This document shows, one piece after another, positions 50,890 through 62,570 of a DNA stretch of 64,000 nt. The stretch comes from Phoronis australis (Eukaryota > Phoronida > Phoronidae). The position numbers and the translations under genes were made by a program. The stretch is from the NCBI GenBank assembly GCA_002633005.1, contig NMRA01000221.1, forward strand, positions 250,290 through 314,289, read 5' to 3'. Positions within the stretch are counted from its first letter, which is position 1; every line of letters begins with the position of its first letter. Below the pieces are notes generated by a model. It did no database searches. It saw only the letters and a list, made by a program, of their open reading frames with translations, and had not been told where the DNA came from.

Positions 50890-52882
50890 TGCCTATGATA
50901 AGAATTCTTCAGTGTGGGACACAATACAGCTGACCAGTGAAATCCCATTTTGTCAAATGTCTTAATAAAATTATGTTTTCCGGAAAAAATGCTTGGCTTT
51001 TATCGTGGTTTGTATGGCGTTTCTATTACCATACATTATGTAAAATTGTGAGCATTTGCAACAATATGGAAAGTCTCTGAAAAATAGAAATATGGAAATT
51101 AAGCAATTATTTGTGTCCCAAACTGAAGGATTTTTACCGTAATTTCTAGTGAAGGTTAAAAAGAAGTATGTTCCTCTGAGCAACCTTACCTCACTAATGA
51201 AGTTGTTTACCGGGAGATGAAGACAAACATGTAATTTTCTGTGTCATGTTGTGGCTGGTTGAGTGGAAACCCTCCCACCAATGTTGTCAACAACAGGGCT
51301 ATTGTTAGTGGTGAACTACAGTCCTGAACATCTGTGATTGGGTTTCATTCCCAAGTTAACTCCCTACTACCAAAGTTTTGAAGTTAACTGTGGTTCATAG
51401 AGAAGTTGAGCATCAGTGTTCCCATCACCTTTGGAATTATGGTTCAATTAAGTTATCACAAGGCGGCGCTACAATAGGACCTGACTGTTTTTGACAGTGC
51501 TTGCCATCAAAAATGGCAAGGACCTCTCCGCTCTCCCTAGATGGAAACTAGAATGTCAACTTCACAAAGCAGCCAACGGGTACCACATCGGGACTATCAC
51601 AATGTACTAGAAAATGATATTAAAAAATTGACTCTTGGGCAGGCTAACAGCTGATCCAAACAAAGGCGGTATGGCGAGGAGGGAACTCGTTTATATACAC
51701 CACACGAAATGCTTATACCGACAAAATAATAATTATTAAAACAAAATATAAACAAATAGTAATAATCAGTCACTGCCCGCTGTTGGCAAACGCAGGCAGT
51801 GATCCCTGTCAATAACTCCAATGGCATCAACGTTAAGTGTTCCCAGTACAGTAGCTAAGAGAAGCTTTGGCAACATCGAAGCTTCGGAGCCAGAGAGAAA
51901 GGCCTTCTAGGGACAAGTGATATCATAGACCAAGAACTTATGAAGAAAAAACGGTGATTAAGTACTGCACAAATTTGAATGATTCAAGCCTTATGACAAC
52001 CCACTGAACCAGACACAGACTACAAAGAAACAACATGAAGTGACCTGTGCCTGTGTTATTCTACAAAACTCTAAACCCCGTGACTTTTCTCTGACTGGCC
52101 TTTGTAAACCAAAAAGGAATACAGCTTAAAAGCACACAATGCACACAACACTGGAAGAAACAAATCCATATGCCACCTGTTGTCAGTTTATTGAACCACG
52201 GGCCCCATATTCCTGTGTAACTAGCAATATTGCTATTGCTGGGGGTGGCACCACTTTAAAGCACACTTATCACTCGTGCACGTGATTATTTGACCAATGA
52301 ATAGTTGACACTGTGAATGCAAAGTGAGAGGATCAGCGAGAAAAGTGGTCTTCTGACTTCAGTCCCAACATGGCATCAAGCCGACAACTTCAGCAGTCCC
52401 AGTCTAACAGTTTTTTCACCAGCCTGATTGTGCCCCTTACTATAGTAACACAGGTTTCTGTAGTGGATGAGTGTCTATTAACTCAGCTAGACAGGATGCA
52501 GGTCCATAATAGATTATTTCCCATCAAGTCGTCCAGTACTCAGCTTGTGATCACACTCATGACCCTTTGGCCAAGATGGGGTGCACCATAATTGCAATTA
52601 TCCCAGGCCAAAAAATACGCAACCATATTCAAACTTAGTCTTAAATTATTCAACCTTGCGCAATATTATTTAAGCTTGGCTAATAAATGCCTATGTGCCA
52701 AATTTCCCAAAATTCATTTGAGGACCTTTGGGGAAACACTGGTAGTCAAGATCCGTTGGAAATTCGTCATCATCTGTCGTCAGCTTCATAGGAACCCATC
52801 TGCCAAATTCCATCAAGATCTCGTAAGGGCTTCAATAGAAACAGCTGCGGATGCCGGATGCCGAGATATAGATGACGGCAAT

Positions 52883-52912
52883 ATGCTACCACATATAAAT
52901 ATGTGGTAGCAT
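52883..52912. repeat. Perfect 14-bp hairpin
   Basis: ATGCTACCACATAT-aa-ATATGTGGTAGCAT, all 14 pairs. Confidence 0.9.
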
Positions 52913-53395
52913 AAATAGGCTACTGTGTCAAAAAAATGTAATATTTGTTCATTAGTCTGATTAATCTCACTCATCAAAGTCTTTTCAAGCAAAGTGAGGA
53001 CATTCAAGCTGGGAGAAAAATATCAAATAACGGGCGCACTATGATCTGGGAATCAAAGCATTGTAGGTTTTGTCTTCGTGAGCTGCATTGGCCATTTTGA
53101 AAAAAAACTTGCCTGTCATGACCTTAATCAAACTTGGGATATATACGGATCCAGAATATTAGCCTGGCATCCTTACCGCTACATAACGTAGAATTGTCGT
53201 GAGGACTTGACAGGGACCTCAGGGGTCTCACACTCCACTGATTAATCCACATCGTTTTGAAAACGCTTTGCGCAGTCACACATTGTGTGTCATAAAAGAG
53301 ATAAGCATACCAGCAGCTGACGCAGCAAGTAGAACTACTCTCGTTTATAACATTGGTGTAGACTCACAGTTGAACTGTGGTTTTCTGTTGACCCC

Positions 53396-53437
53396 AGACC
53401 GTCCGGAATTGCACCATATACCAACTCCGGACGGTCT
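53396..53437. repeat. Perfect 12-bp inverted repeat
   Basis: AGACCGTCCGGA and TCCGGACGGTCT with an 18-nt loop; unusually CpG-rich for the region. Confidence 0.9.
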
Positions 53438-54064
53438 CTCACGACGATTTAGCGTTATGAAGCTATCCAGACCATGTTTAGAACAGGCGACACATTTCAG
53501 TTACGTAAGACACTGAAAAATGGCCAAGTTTGTCTAACTACAGAACACCGTATCTCAAAAATGGTTAATCCGATTCAATTGTGAAACTGTCAGATATTAT
53601 GTTTTAAGACAGTTCTTCAAAATGTTGTAACGAATGGTTTTTAAAACGATGCACTTGTGTTTTAGGGATTAACAAAAATAGGGCATTTGTGATTTTCATG
53701 AAAAAATCCAAACTTGTACAAAACAAAAATGAAAGGTTACTTTAGAAAACTACTAGCATTTTTGAGATTTCAACTTGAACATTTTATCAAATGAAATCTG
53801 GATAGGTTACTCGGATACCACTGTGTCGCTATCAATAAAGGCTCCGTTATTTTTTTGCTAAACTTTTCGTAACACATGATCATGTGACCAAAATCATGGC
53901 ATACTGGTAAAAAGTCGAAAATCGAACTCTACAGGTCCTCTACTTTCAGATAATATGTATTTTTACCGAGATAAAATCTATAGTTTTTATATACATGTTT
54001 GTGGATAAGGTCCTTCATAGCCAAGGTGACAAGGTTGCAGTACATACACTGCGAATGGTATATA

Positions 54065-54184
54065 GTAATGGTCTGATATAACATGCCCAAATTTTGAGAA
54101 CCAGTTTTGGCCACTAAATAACGGGCATCAAACTAGTTCTCAAAATGCAGGCATGTTATATCACTTATATCAGACTATTGCCAT
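54065..54184. repeat. Foldback family F, copy 3
   Basis: Left arm holds ATGGTCTGATATAACATGCC and TTTTGAGAACCAGTTT; right arm holds AAACTAGTTCTCAAAA, GGCATGTTATAT and ATATCAGACTATTGCCAT. The most complete of three copies. Confidence 0.85.
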
Positions 54185-55041
54185 GGTAGACAGGTAGATG
54201 TGGAGGACTGTGGGAGGTGAGGAGTGATTTATGTAGCTGGACCAAGTTTGTTCAAATTTAGCTAAGAACATTAGAGACAATTTTAATTAAATTAATGTAA
54301 GAAGGCCATTAAAAAGACATTATGGGCCACAGTGTTGGTTATTTGAGATCAGCCCCAGGCAAACCATGACAACAGCGGCTGCATGTTCAACACTTTGCAA
54401 CAAGCAGTGCAGAATCAATGCAGCCAAGTGTTTCAAGGGTATTAAACTAACAATGTCACCAACGTTATTGGGATATATTGGACGGCAATGCCAACCGTTT
54501 TCAATTTCTAATAAAATAACACAAAAACAACACATTTTGCCGTTACTAGCTCTAGTCAAAGCCAATAACTTCACAAGTCAATCTTGCTTAACAAGAATCA
54601 CAAAAATGCATTTTTCACCCCCAGAACCTGACTGTGCACCTTTGAAGATAACATACCATCTGTGAAACACTCATTTGTGTTAGGGTGCCTTTAATGTTTA
54701 CCTTACAGTACTGAAACTGGCATTTTCACTTAACGACAAAACCATATTGTATAAGACTGATAAACATCCTGTTATTCTTATGAAAAATCTAAAACTCAAA
54801 TGCATCTGACAGGCTTCCACAATCAAGAACTTTATCTATCGAAGCTATACATTAACAAGAGTTAATTAATTGGACAGTCTGGCTGACCTACAGCTTCCTT
54901 AGCTGTCCAGCATGGGACACATGGTGTTATATGAGGTTCCCTTGAAAGGGAGCCATGGGGAAAGCCCTCCTCAGTTGAAACTCATGTCAGTTTTGTGTTT
55001 GGCCACCTGTTCATTGCAAATTTCCTCCAAGCTGTCATTCA

Positions 55042-55042
55042 N
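55042..55042. other. Single undetermined base
   Basis: One N in an otherwise continuous sequence. Confidence 0.99.
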
Positions 55043-56009
55043 TGTAGAGAATGGGGTAGGCACAATTGACTTGACTTTTTAATGCTTGCTACTGCCTGGA
55101 GGTTTTTTGGTCTGCAATGCATGGCGGCCTCTCACTCCCTAACTGGAAGAAAAGGCTTAGATTAATATTATTCAATCCTACAGAGCAATTAATTTACTTT
55201 CTCCTTTGACAGAAATATAATTTAAAATGTCTGTAATATAATGCATAATGCAGCAATCGATTTGATACCTCTGATTGTGTTTGGCGACCTAGGAAAACCT
55301 CAGGTCCACACACAAAGTCGCCACTACGAGTATCAAAGCCGGACATTAATTCCACCAAAATTCGTTTCAAAATTTGTGTTGCTAGATTTATTAACTTTAA
55401 TTCGCTGCCAATGCATTTGCCACCACAGTAATGGGCACACATCAAACATGCTTTAACTACAACAGCAAGTAAACAGATGGAAGTCAGAATTGTTTGGCAA
55501 AAATTGGGCAAGAGCTCTGAAATATGAATCATCAGCGTATGCGACCATGTACGTTCTACGTCCATTTGATAATGGAAAGAATTTAATTATAGAAGAAAAA
55601 GACTGTATATTATGGGGAGATATTTGGAGAGGTACATGTAAGATACTGATAATGGGTTACGTCACATTCGCAGGTCCGTATGCTGGATCGACAACTTTAG
55701 ATTTCACTTGGCAAGCCCAGATTATCAGTTTTGGCGACCTCAGATTTTTGCCCGGTCACCAAATGCGAGCGCTGCAAAGTGTAACTTTTTGACAAACTCT
55801 TCAGTTATATCGATAACATAAGTAATCGTATAAAATACCGTTGCCTGACACTTTTTTATTGAGAACAGATTTTACAAGCGGGTTTGCCATGGCGTCGTTT
55901 TATGCACAGAGCATGGTCAAGGAATAACAGAAGTGCCATTTCTTTGCAAACACAGTTAACTCACTTCTCTTCAAAGTAAGGAAGAAGTTGAGATCAATTT
56001 TGTAGCATC

Positions 56010-56130
56010 AAGGGGATTAAATCCTGAGTATACTGCTGTATGTAACAGTTATGGGGACTAAATCCTGAGTATACTGCTAAAAGTAACAGTTAAGGGGGCT
56101 AAATCCTGGGTATACTGCTGTATGTAACAG
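56010..56130. repeat. ~43-bp tandem repeat, 3 copies
   Basis: Unit ggggactaaatcctgagtat plus actgctgtatgtaacagtta. Confidence 0.85.
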
Positions 56131-56667
56131 TTAATTTTTTAAATTTTCCATTGGGCAATTTGCAAATAGATGACTCTGTACCACAAACAATTTTAGTGAA
56201 ATATCATTGGAAATGAGTCTAAAAGAATCTGCTGCAGTACGTATGCAGGGGATTTCTGCCATACTCCCTTAGAGCTTGTAGAACTTCGTAACATTGATTT
56301 GTGATTGGTTTATCTTAACCATGTTTGTCAGAATTATCCGTTGTTAACCAAAGAAGCCGATACAGGAAAGCGATACCACACCTTGTACATTCAAACGAAC
56401 TAGCCTAACGCCAGTTGGTAGATAATTCAGCGGCATTGAAATCTTATGTGCTTGAAAGCACTCATAAAACATGTTGCACAACTCATGTCTACACATATAA
56501 ACCATCGCCTTTCACCTTGATGGTTCTATAATGATGATAGTCAAGACTATCAAAGCAAATGCCTATCGCAAGTGAGATTTTCTTCTCTAAGTTTGAAGAT
56601 CCAATCTGGTAGGTGATCCACGAATCCAAGGTTGGAGCACTTCTACCAATATGTAGCAGCTCAACGG

Positions 56668-56795
56668 GAACACCATGCACACACTATTTGAATGCCCATT
56701 TGTTCATTCAAACTGAACACCATGTGCATACTATTTGAATGTCCACTTGTTCATTCAAACTGAACACCAAGTACATACTATATGAATGTCCAATG
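56668..56795. repeat. ~51-bp tandem repeat, ~2.5 copies
   Basis: Units with gaacaccatg, cacactatttgaatg, and cattcaaact. Each unit contains the inverted pair TTTGAATG / CATTCAAA. Confidence 0.85.
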
Positions 56796-57084
56796 CTTCA
56801 CAATATGCTAACTGCTCTACATATTTACACAAAATTAAATAACCAATATTTTAAGAGGCAGAGTGACCGAAATAAAAAGATTGGCCAGAAATATCGTAAG
56901 ACCAAAGTACGAAAAGAACAGAAAGTCAAAACATTGTCAATGGTATTTTGGCCTTTCAAGGTAAGTACTTTTTTCAAGGTAAGTACTTTTTTCACAGGTA
57001 CTGTGACAGACATATAAAGAGTCCATGTGGTGCAATAAATTACAGCACATTGTAGCCACAGTTTTGAATAAATAGAAAGTAAAA

Positions 57085-57130
57085 ATGCCGGCCGTTGCAC
57101 CAAGCTCGAATTTACAGAAACTCGAGAAAG
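57085..57130 (+). CDS. Possible isolated first coding exon, unrecognised
   Basis: ATG opens 15 codons (MPAVAPSSNLQKLEK) ending AAAG|GTAAAT in phase 1. I found no matching downstream exon. Weak. Confidence 0.2.
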
Positions 57131-57471
57131 GTAAATATTATGTTTATGAACTAATTTTAGATGCGCTAAAAATTAGAATGTGTGAAAATGAAGCGCAGTT
57201 ACCGTGATAGATCTGCGTTTCCTCATTTCAATTACAAGATCATCCTTAAATTATGTGCTAACTCCTTCAAACCTTGATCTCAAGCTCTCAACGGAAAAGT
57301 ATATCGTACTATAAAAGTTTTAATTACTGTAATTTTCTATTCACTCTTTAAATTTCATAATAACCGTTAACTACGACAAATTTAGGACACCATGCAGCGG
57401 ATAAGTGCAATTTCGTCAATCTTGTTTTTCCAGAAGCCATGTCACATCAAAATAATGCTTTTCCATTTTCA

Positions 57472-57620
57472 GCAAAATAGCTTTCCCGATGTTATAGAGC
57501 CACCTGGCTGCCTGGTGTTGGTAAATGACTGCTTCCTACAAAAATTCCACTGCCCCCTGGTGGTGTTCATAGATAACTACAAGGCCATCTTCAGACAACA
57601 TAAACCTGAAACTTTTTTAC
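57472..57620 (+). other. Possible + strand exon, unrecognised
   Basis: After an acceptor-like ttttccattttcag a phase-0 frame reads QNSFPDVIEPPGCLVLVNDC and continues about 50 protein-like codons. No clear donor, no family. Confidence 0.2.
57550..57563 (-). promoter_or_regulatory. CTCF-like site (consensus-perfect)
   Basis: On the - strand CCACCAGGGGGCAG, all 14 positions of the CTCF core consensus. It overlaps the possible + strand frame. Confidence 0.5.
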
Positions 57621-57788
57621 AGCAAGTTACAGAAGCCGTGATTTATATTTTTGTGTCATTTGTGTCTATTTACATTTCATACTCGTGTTCTGTTTGGTCC
57701 CAGGTATCCATTAAAAATAAATATCGCCAGGTATGGTAAAGTCTCACCAATTTCGGACAAAAACAAATGCTTACTAGGTAATAGGTTA

Positions 57789-58020
57789 CTTAAAAATCCT
57801 GATTTCGGCCTATTGACAGATATTAAAAAAGACATCCCCATTCAATTCCATGAAGCAAAATAATGCTATATAAACCTCCACAACCCTCATAAGTTGGGAA
57901 GAAAATTTGAAAGTTTTTTTGAAGCAGGCTAAACAGGCAAGCATGACCTATGCTTTAAGCAAATTACAAGGCAACTGTGAAAATAAACCACCCGCCAAGA
58001 ACAATAATATCCCATCAGTG
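57789..58020. repeat. Dispersed repeat family P, copy 2
   Basis: Same-orientation counterpart of 1047-1275 (tgatttcggcctattgacag; caaccctcataagttggg; caggcaagcatgacc; aggcaactgtg). Confidence 0.65.
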
Positions 58021-59131
58021 ACACATAGGCTTTGAAACCAGAAGAAAAAAAATCTTGTAAGTTAACTAATTTCTTTTTGTTCACGAATGCAAGCTTTTCA
58101 GTCCTTGCAAAAATACATTTGGGAGAATCTGATCCTCAAAACCCATACAGACAGTAACTTCAAAGCTATAAAAATATTAAGAATTCTACCAAATGTTCCA
58201 ACCCAGATAGTAAGTCAAGGAATGCCATCATAGTCAAAGCTTGGCACATTGAATTCAATCAATACAGGCAACACCAAATAGGTAATCAGACCCCTGCTGA
58301 CAAGGTAATAGCTCCATTCAATCAGCTGATTAGCAAGACGCCAACTAAGACCCATAATGAGGTTATTTTGGTCAACTTTTTAATGACTGCAAAGCATTTA
58401 TTCTAATGACGACAAAAATAATTATTCTGTTACGGTACTGTTACGGTACCCCGGAAGTCAAGGCGGTAATTCAATGAACAAGTTTGAACATCTGTGTACG
58501 GAGATTTGTCAGCATGATCCTCATTCAAGGACGACCCTTGCTGTAATTTTGTTGGAGCTTTTAAAATTATAGTTCTCTCCCTCCCTCACCTCTTGTAAAA
58601 ATTAGCATTTGCAAATAATTTAAATTGACTGCTAGCATCTTCGGTATTTCTATTGATTTCATTTTGTCAAAGATTTAAATACCATGAAAAATATGCACTA
58701 GCCCGATATAACGCACACAGTGCAGCAATCAACTTCGAATACAAACTTATTTACACCTCCAAATCCTACAACATTTAAGTTTGGTTTTAGTCACCAGGTG
58801 GCATCCGTTTCCCACATACAACTGGCAAAGCTTATCCTTAATAGGACACAGAAACTGCAATTGAAACAAGTGATGCCTCGGGAACAAAATGTACCAGTTG
58901 TTGGGAAATAAATGGTTTCAAAATATCACCCTACTAAGTATCAGGGTAACCAAAACAAATGAAATTAGGCAAAAACGTGGGTAATTGAAACCACCACAAA
59001 ATGACCCAAGGCCTTCAATTGAATTATACATTGATTGATGACTAGCACAGTACTAAAAGTACCTTTGCCGACAAAAACTAATTACATTTCAAATCCTTTG
59101 TCAATTTCATTGAAAATGAATTTCTGTACGA

Positions 59132-59977
59132 CTAGAATTGCCAGTGAACAAAGGTGTCAGTGGCATAAATTTCCAACATTAATTTCTCAAATTCTCTACA
59201 CAGCATGAATGCAAAATCACTAACATAAAATTAAAACTATTGGAAAGGCCTACGCACCACACCAACATCGATCGCCAAGGTCGTTGGCAATGCACAACAG
59301 ACAGAGACCTTGAGATAGTGACGACACCTATTGGTTAACACAGAACTATTCACTATTCCAACATTGATCAGCAAAGTTATGAACAATTAAAAACGGATTG
59401 AAACATAGAGATAGTAATGCCACCTATTGGTTATCACAGAAGTTGAGGCATTTAATGGAGACCTTCACAAAGCAAAGGCCTGTTCGGGGTTCATTCTTAC
59501 TCATTTATACACAATAAAAATTTACCTAACTTTATCAAGCTAGTTGACAAGTCATTTTTCAAATGTTCAACTTCGAACTTGAGAATTACTTCACAGTTTT
59601 TGTACCAATCAATTGCTGCATTGAAGCTAAAACGATACGGACCAAGCCTGAATATCTATAAAAAATAAAACATTAGATATTTTGCCTAAATACACGTTAC
59701 CAACAATATAATTATTCAAACGCGGTCGTGCAGTGTAGTTAACGCAGTAACAAAGAGGTAAAAGAATCCCAAATATAGTACCTCAGTTAGCCTTGGTTCA
59801 AAGCTGGATAAATCTACACCTTTGCCCCAATGTGGGCAAAACGGTGGCCTAACAAGATCTGACAAAAATCAATATTATTAAAACCTAAATTGTTCCTTGA
59901 GTATTAACTAAAATAGCCAAGGGTGATAACAAAATAACCATTGCACCGTTATTCTGTTGCTGAGCTTGCGGATCCAT
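59132..59977 (-). CDS. Possible small 3-4 exon gene nested in the AHCYL intron, unrecognised
   Basis: Four - strand segments join in phase into 99 codons: 59977-59947 (MDPQAQQQNN), 59858-59782 (ending SSFEPRLTE), 59655-59526 (IFRLGPYRFSFNAAIDWYKN ...) and, less surely, 59193-59132 ending in TAG. Acceptors are gatttttgtcag, tttttatag and ctgtgtagag; donors GTGCAA (weak), GTACTA and GTAAAT. The first ATG is preceded by a GC-rich leader (gcggcgaggggtaggggcga). Introns are 88, 126 and 332 bp. The residue mix (FCPHWGKGVDLSS, AAIDWYKNCEVILKFEVEHL) looks like a real soluble protein. I do not recognise a family and no signal peptide or membrane segment is visible. Alternatively the third segment, which also ends in phase 1, could splice to AHCYL exon 2 as another N-terminus. 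Confidence 0.45.
59253..59440. repeat. ~95-bp tandem duplication
   Basis: Two diverged copies, each with ccaacattgatc and gagatagtracgccacctat plus tggttawcacag. Lies in the third intron of the possible nested gene. Confidence 0.7.
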
Positions 59978-60711
59978 GTGACACGTCGGCTTTCAGCGAA
60001 TATCGCCCCTACCCCTCGCCGCCACGGACACTGCAAATTATTGACAGATATGTGCGGCACTAACGCAAACCTCCCCCTTACATCCAACACCACTGCATAT
60101 TGTGAAACTAAACATCGCTACAGTGGGTTAACGTGTTTCGTTAAAGTGAAATGCAGTTAATGTATAAACCTTTTAACTAAATTGATGTTGAAAGTACGAT
60201 TGAGAAGCATAACCTAACACTATGACACAGCAACAACTAAGGCAAATGTGTCAGAAAAAAAATTGCAAAAATAGACTGCTCAAGCGAGCTTCGTCGAAGA
60301 GGATTTTGACTGTAATTTCATCGAGATCCTGTTACACTGACATTTTTATGCTAGGAAAAAAATTGAGTTTGCCGATTAGTTCCAGGCAGGAACATGCCAC
60401 TTACATATTATGGGGATATTGGTTACAGGTGTTTAGTGCACACATTGCTAGAAATACTGTGTCTAGCAGGACATGGCAAGTTTCTTAGAATTTAAACAAA
60501 ATTAACAACTTTTTCAAAACCTCGCAGAAGTAAAATAATGCTTAACGTCATTTCATTTATGTCTGGTGATTGCTGTACAGTGTATATACTCTCCAAATAA
60601 TGGAGTTAAGTTTTTTCCTGTTCACTTTCCATGAAATTTTCACAAAATAAATTCCGCCATTCTGCTCAATTGTATTCTTCTTCTTCTCATTCATAATTGT
60701 ATTCTAAATTG

Positions 60712-60840
60712 CAGAAACCTTACAGTCATGTTAACATATGTGAATGGTCCACTGTCTCCCTGCTACCTAATGTATGTGAACATGGGAGAAAACTACTCAT
60801 TGACTGACAACACCAACAAAATGGCATGCAAGCCTCATGC
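60712..60840 (+). other. Possible + strand exon, unrecognised
   Basis: Between attctaaattgcag and GCAG|GTATGG a frame reads NLTVMLTYVNGPLSPCYLMY and on for about 42 codons. A second frame is also open for much of it. No partner exons found. Confidence 0.15.
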
Positions 60841-61264
60841 AGGTATGGGGCAACAAGCCAAAACCATAAGCCTTTTTATGTAAAAAACTAATGGAATTTC
60901 AACTCATTCATCTACCAGGGTCTTCAAATGTTTCGTTGTTTACTTTAATACAGAATGGATGTAATTATTAAAACAATCCAACAAAACTAGAAATATGTAA
61001 GCGAACACCCCCAACAGCCACAGAGTACAAGATCAAAGATGGCCGACAAAGCCACATGCAATTTCAGGCAACAACAAATCCCAAAGAAAGTCGAAACCAA
61101 CACAAAATTGGGAACAGAACAGTCACAGCCATGTTAATATCCAAATCGCTATGTTACTTAGTACTACACAACCCAAACCAATGAAACGCTATTAGGTCAG
61201 TAGAACACGACAGAAACTATCCGTTGGTCAAAAGCGATGCTGCCAAATGGCAATAGCATCTTAC

Positions 61265-61334
61265 CCGAACTGAAGCTTTGGTTTGAAGACGGCGACACTG
61301 ACCGCTGTTGACGTTTGGCCGGTCGTGTGCGCAT
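61265..61334 (-). CDS. AHCYL: AHCYL distal alternative first exon (1b)
   Basis: ATG at 61334 opens 23 codons plus one base, ending TTCGG|GTAAGA in phase 1, the phase AHCYL exon 2 (26013) needs. The joined protein runs ...QRSVSPSSNQSFSSASYTG then SSSDEDD, aligning with human IRBIT [20 protein letters not shown]. Serines 14, 17, 20 and 23 fall on the positions of human Ser68, 71, 74 and 77, whose ordered phosphorylation is known to drive IP3-receptor binding. An in-frame TAG lies 14 codons upstream of the ATG, so this is a true start. The isoform would be 477 residues and would lack the His/Asn-rich N-terminus. Splicing over 35 kb is inferred, not shown. Confidence 0.75.
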
Positions 61335-61650
61335 TGGCGGCACTATCTTCTTGTAATGGATTTCCTACCAATGACAGGAAGGAACACAGTACAGAGAACA
61401 GCATTACAACAGAGCACGTGACCGTCAACACGGTCAATACTTACACGTGTAGCTGTCGCCTTCAGAGGATATGGAGACGGTGCGTAAGCGCGACCTGTTT
61501 GGGATATGGTGGTGTTTGTATTTGATCTCCTGTAACAAACAAAAAAGGTAGCAATCAGACGGGGTCGTTGTTTCGCTGACAACTTCAACAGGAATGGATC
61601 GCCGCGTTAACGGCCCTGCAAAAGAAGAAACCAACAAAGGACGAGGACTC
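61335..61650 (-). promoter_or_regulatory. AHCYL: Inferred distal AHCYL promoter/leader
   Basis: Sequence directly upstream of exon 1b, with more CpG than its surroundings and an E-box CACGTG at 61414-61419. No TATA box obvious. Placement follows from exon 1b only. Confidence 0.35.
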
Positions 61651-62399
61651 GAGAAAAAATGGCAATACATTGTGTTCAACAGAATGAAGAAGAATACACT
61701 GACAATGTACAAAGTGACTGGGATGGACAAAAGATGGCAATAGTGGTACTAGCCGTGATGATGATGGTCACTAAATTTGCAAAGCACAATTTATTATTAA
61801 GAGTTCCAAGACGAAAATGCAGGACAGGAAAGAGACTGATTCGTCCTTTTGGTAAAAATACAAAATAAAGTGTCTGAATTTCACCAAACTCTGCCTGCTA
61901 TCAACGAGAGGGTTTGGAAAACAAAGATTATGCAGAAATGTTGGGATGCAACACAACTGGAAAAAAGAATAGAGAAATCTGGACACAGGCATTAAAAAAT
62001 AATCAAAAACAAGACAAAAATGACCATGTGATTGAATTCCACTGCTCATTTGCAAAAATGGGCGGTACGGTAAAATCTAACCAATTTCTGACACTATGTG
62101 ACATAAAAGTGAAATTCTATCTTTTTGAAAAAAAAATAATTAGCACCTCAAAATGGTACGCCATAACTAACTAGAAGTTGTGGGTATTCACAGCATTAGA
62201 AACGTTAACAATTATTTTTGTCTAAAAATGGTGAGCCGTTTGTGTACAGCTTGAGAAGGATGCTACTTGAGCTACATTGAGACAAGCCTCTGCCTTTGTA
62301 CAAAAGTAAAGAAATCCACAATTTTCCAATTAGGAAAACTGAAAATTAACTACCGTTGCTAACAGCAATATTCTGGATATTCCGCACAAATATAATTGC

Positions 62400-62570
62400 C
62401 AAATTTGTCATTTTTTTCATTTTTCAAAGATTGATTACTTTACTATAAATAGTGGAAACTTACAAAACCGTTGTTTTACAGTACTTAGATAGTACAAACC
62501 TAGCCAGTTATAGACTAAATTCTCTTGATCTTTATTTTTGTGAAGAAATTTGACAAACGAGAAATTCAAA
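62400..62570. repeat. Dispersed repeat family R, copy 5
   Basis: tttcaaagattgattacttt, ataaatagtggaaact, acaaacctagccagttat, tctttatttttgtgaagaaa, tttgacaaa in the family order. Confidence 0.65.

Larger units (their letters stand above)
28288..61264 (-). other. AHCYL: Inferred 33-kb first intron of the distal-promoter AHCYL transcript
   Basis: No conserved gene is recognised across most of this stretch. It holds satellites, foldback elements, an old dispersed repeat family (R) and a possible small nested gene near the promoter end. The first part (from 28288) should also contain the leader and promoter of exon 1a. Confidence 0.6.

Noticed and set aside
55194-55565. 123-codon - strand frame, Cys- and Leu-rich
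   Set aside because: No recognised motif, overlaps open frames on the other strand, and no consistent splice partners. Left out as likely chance.
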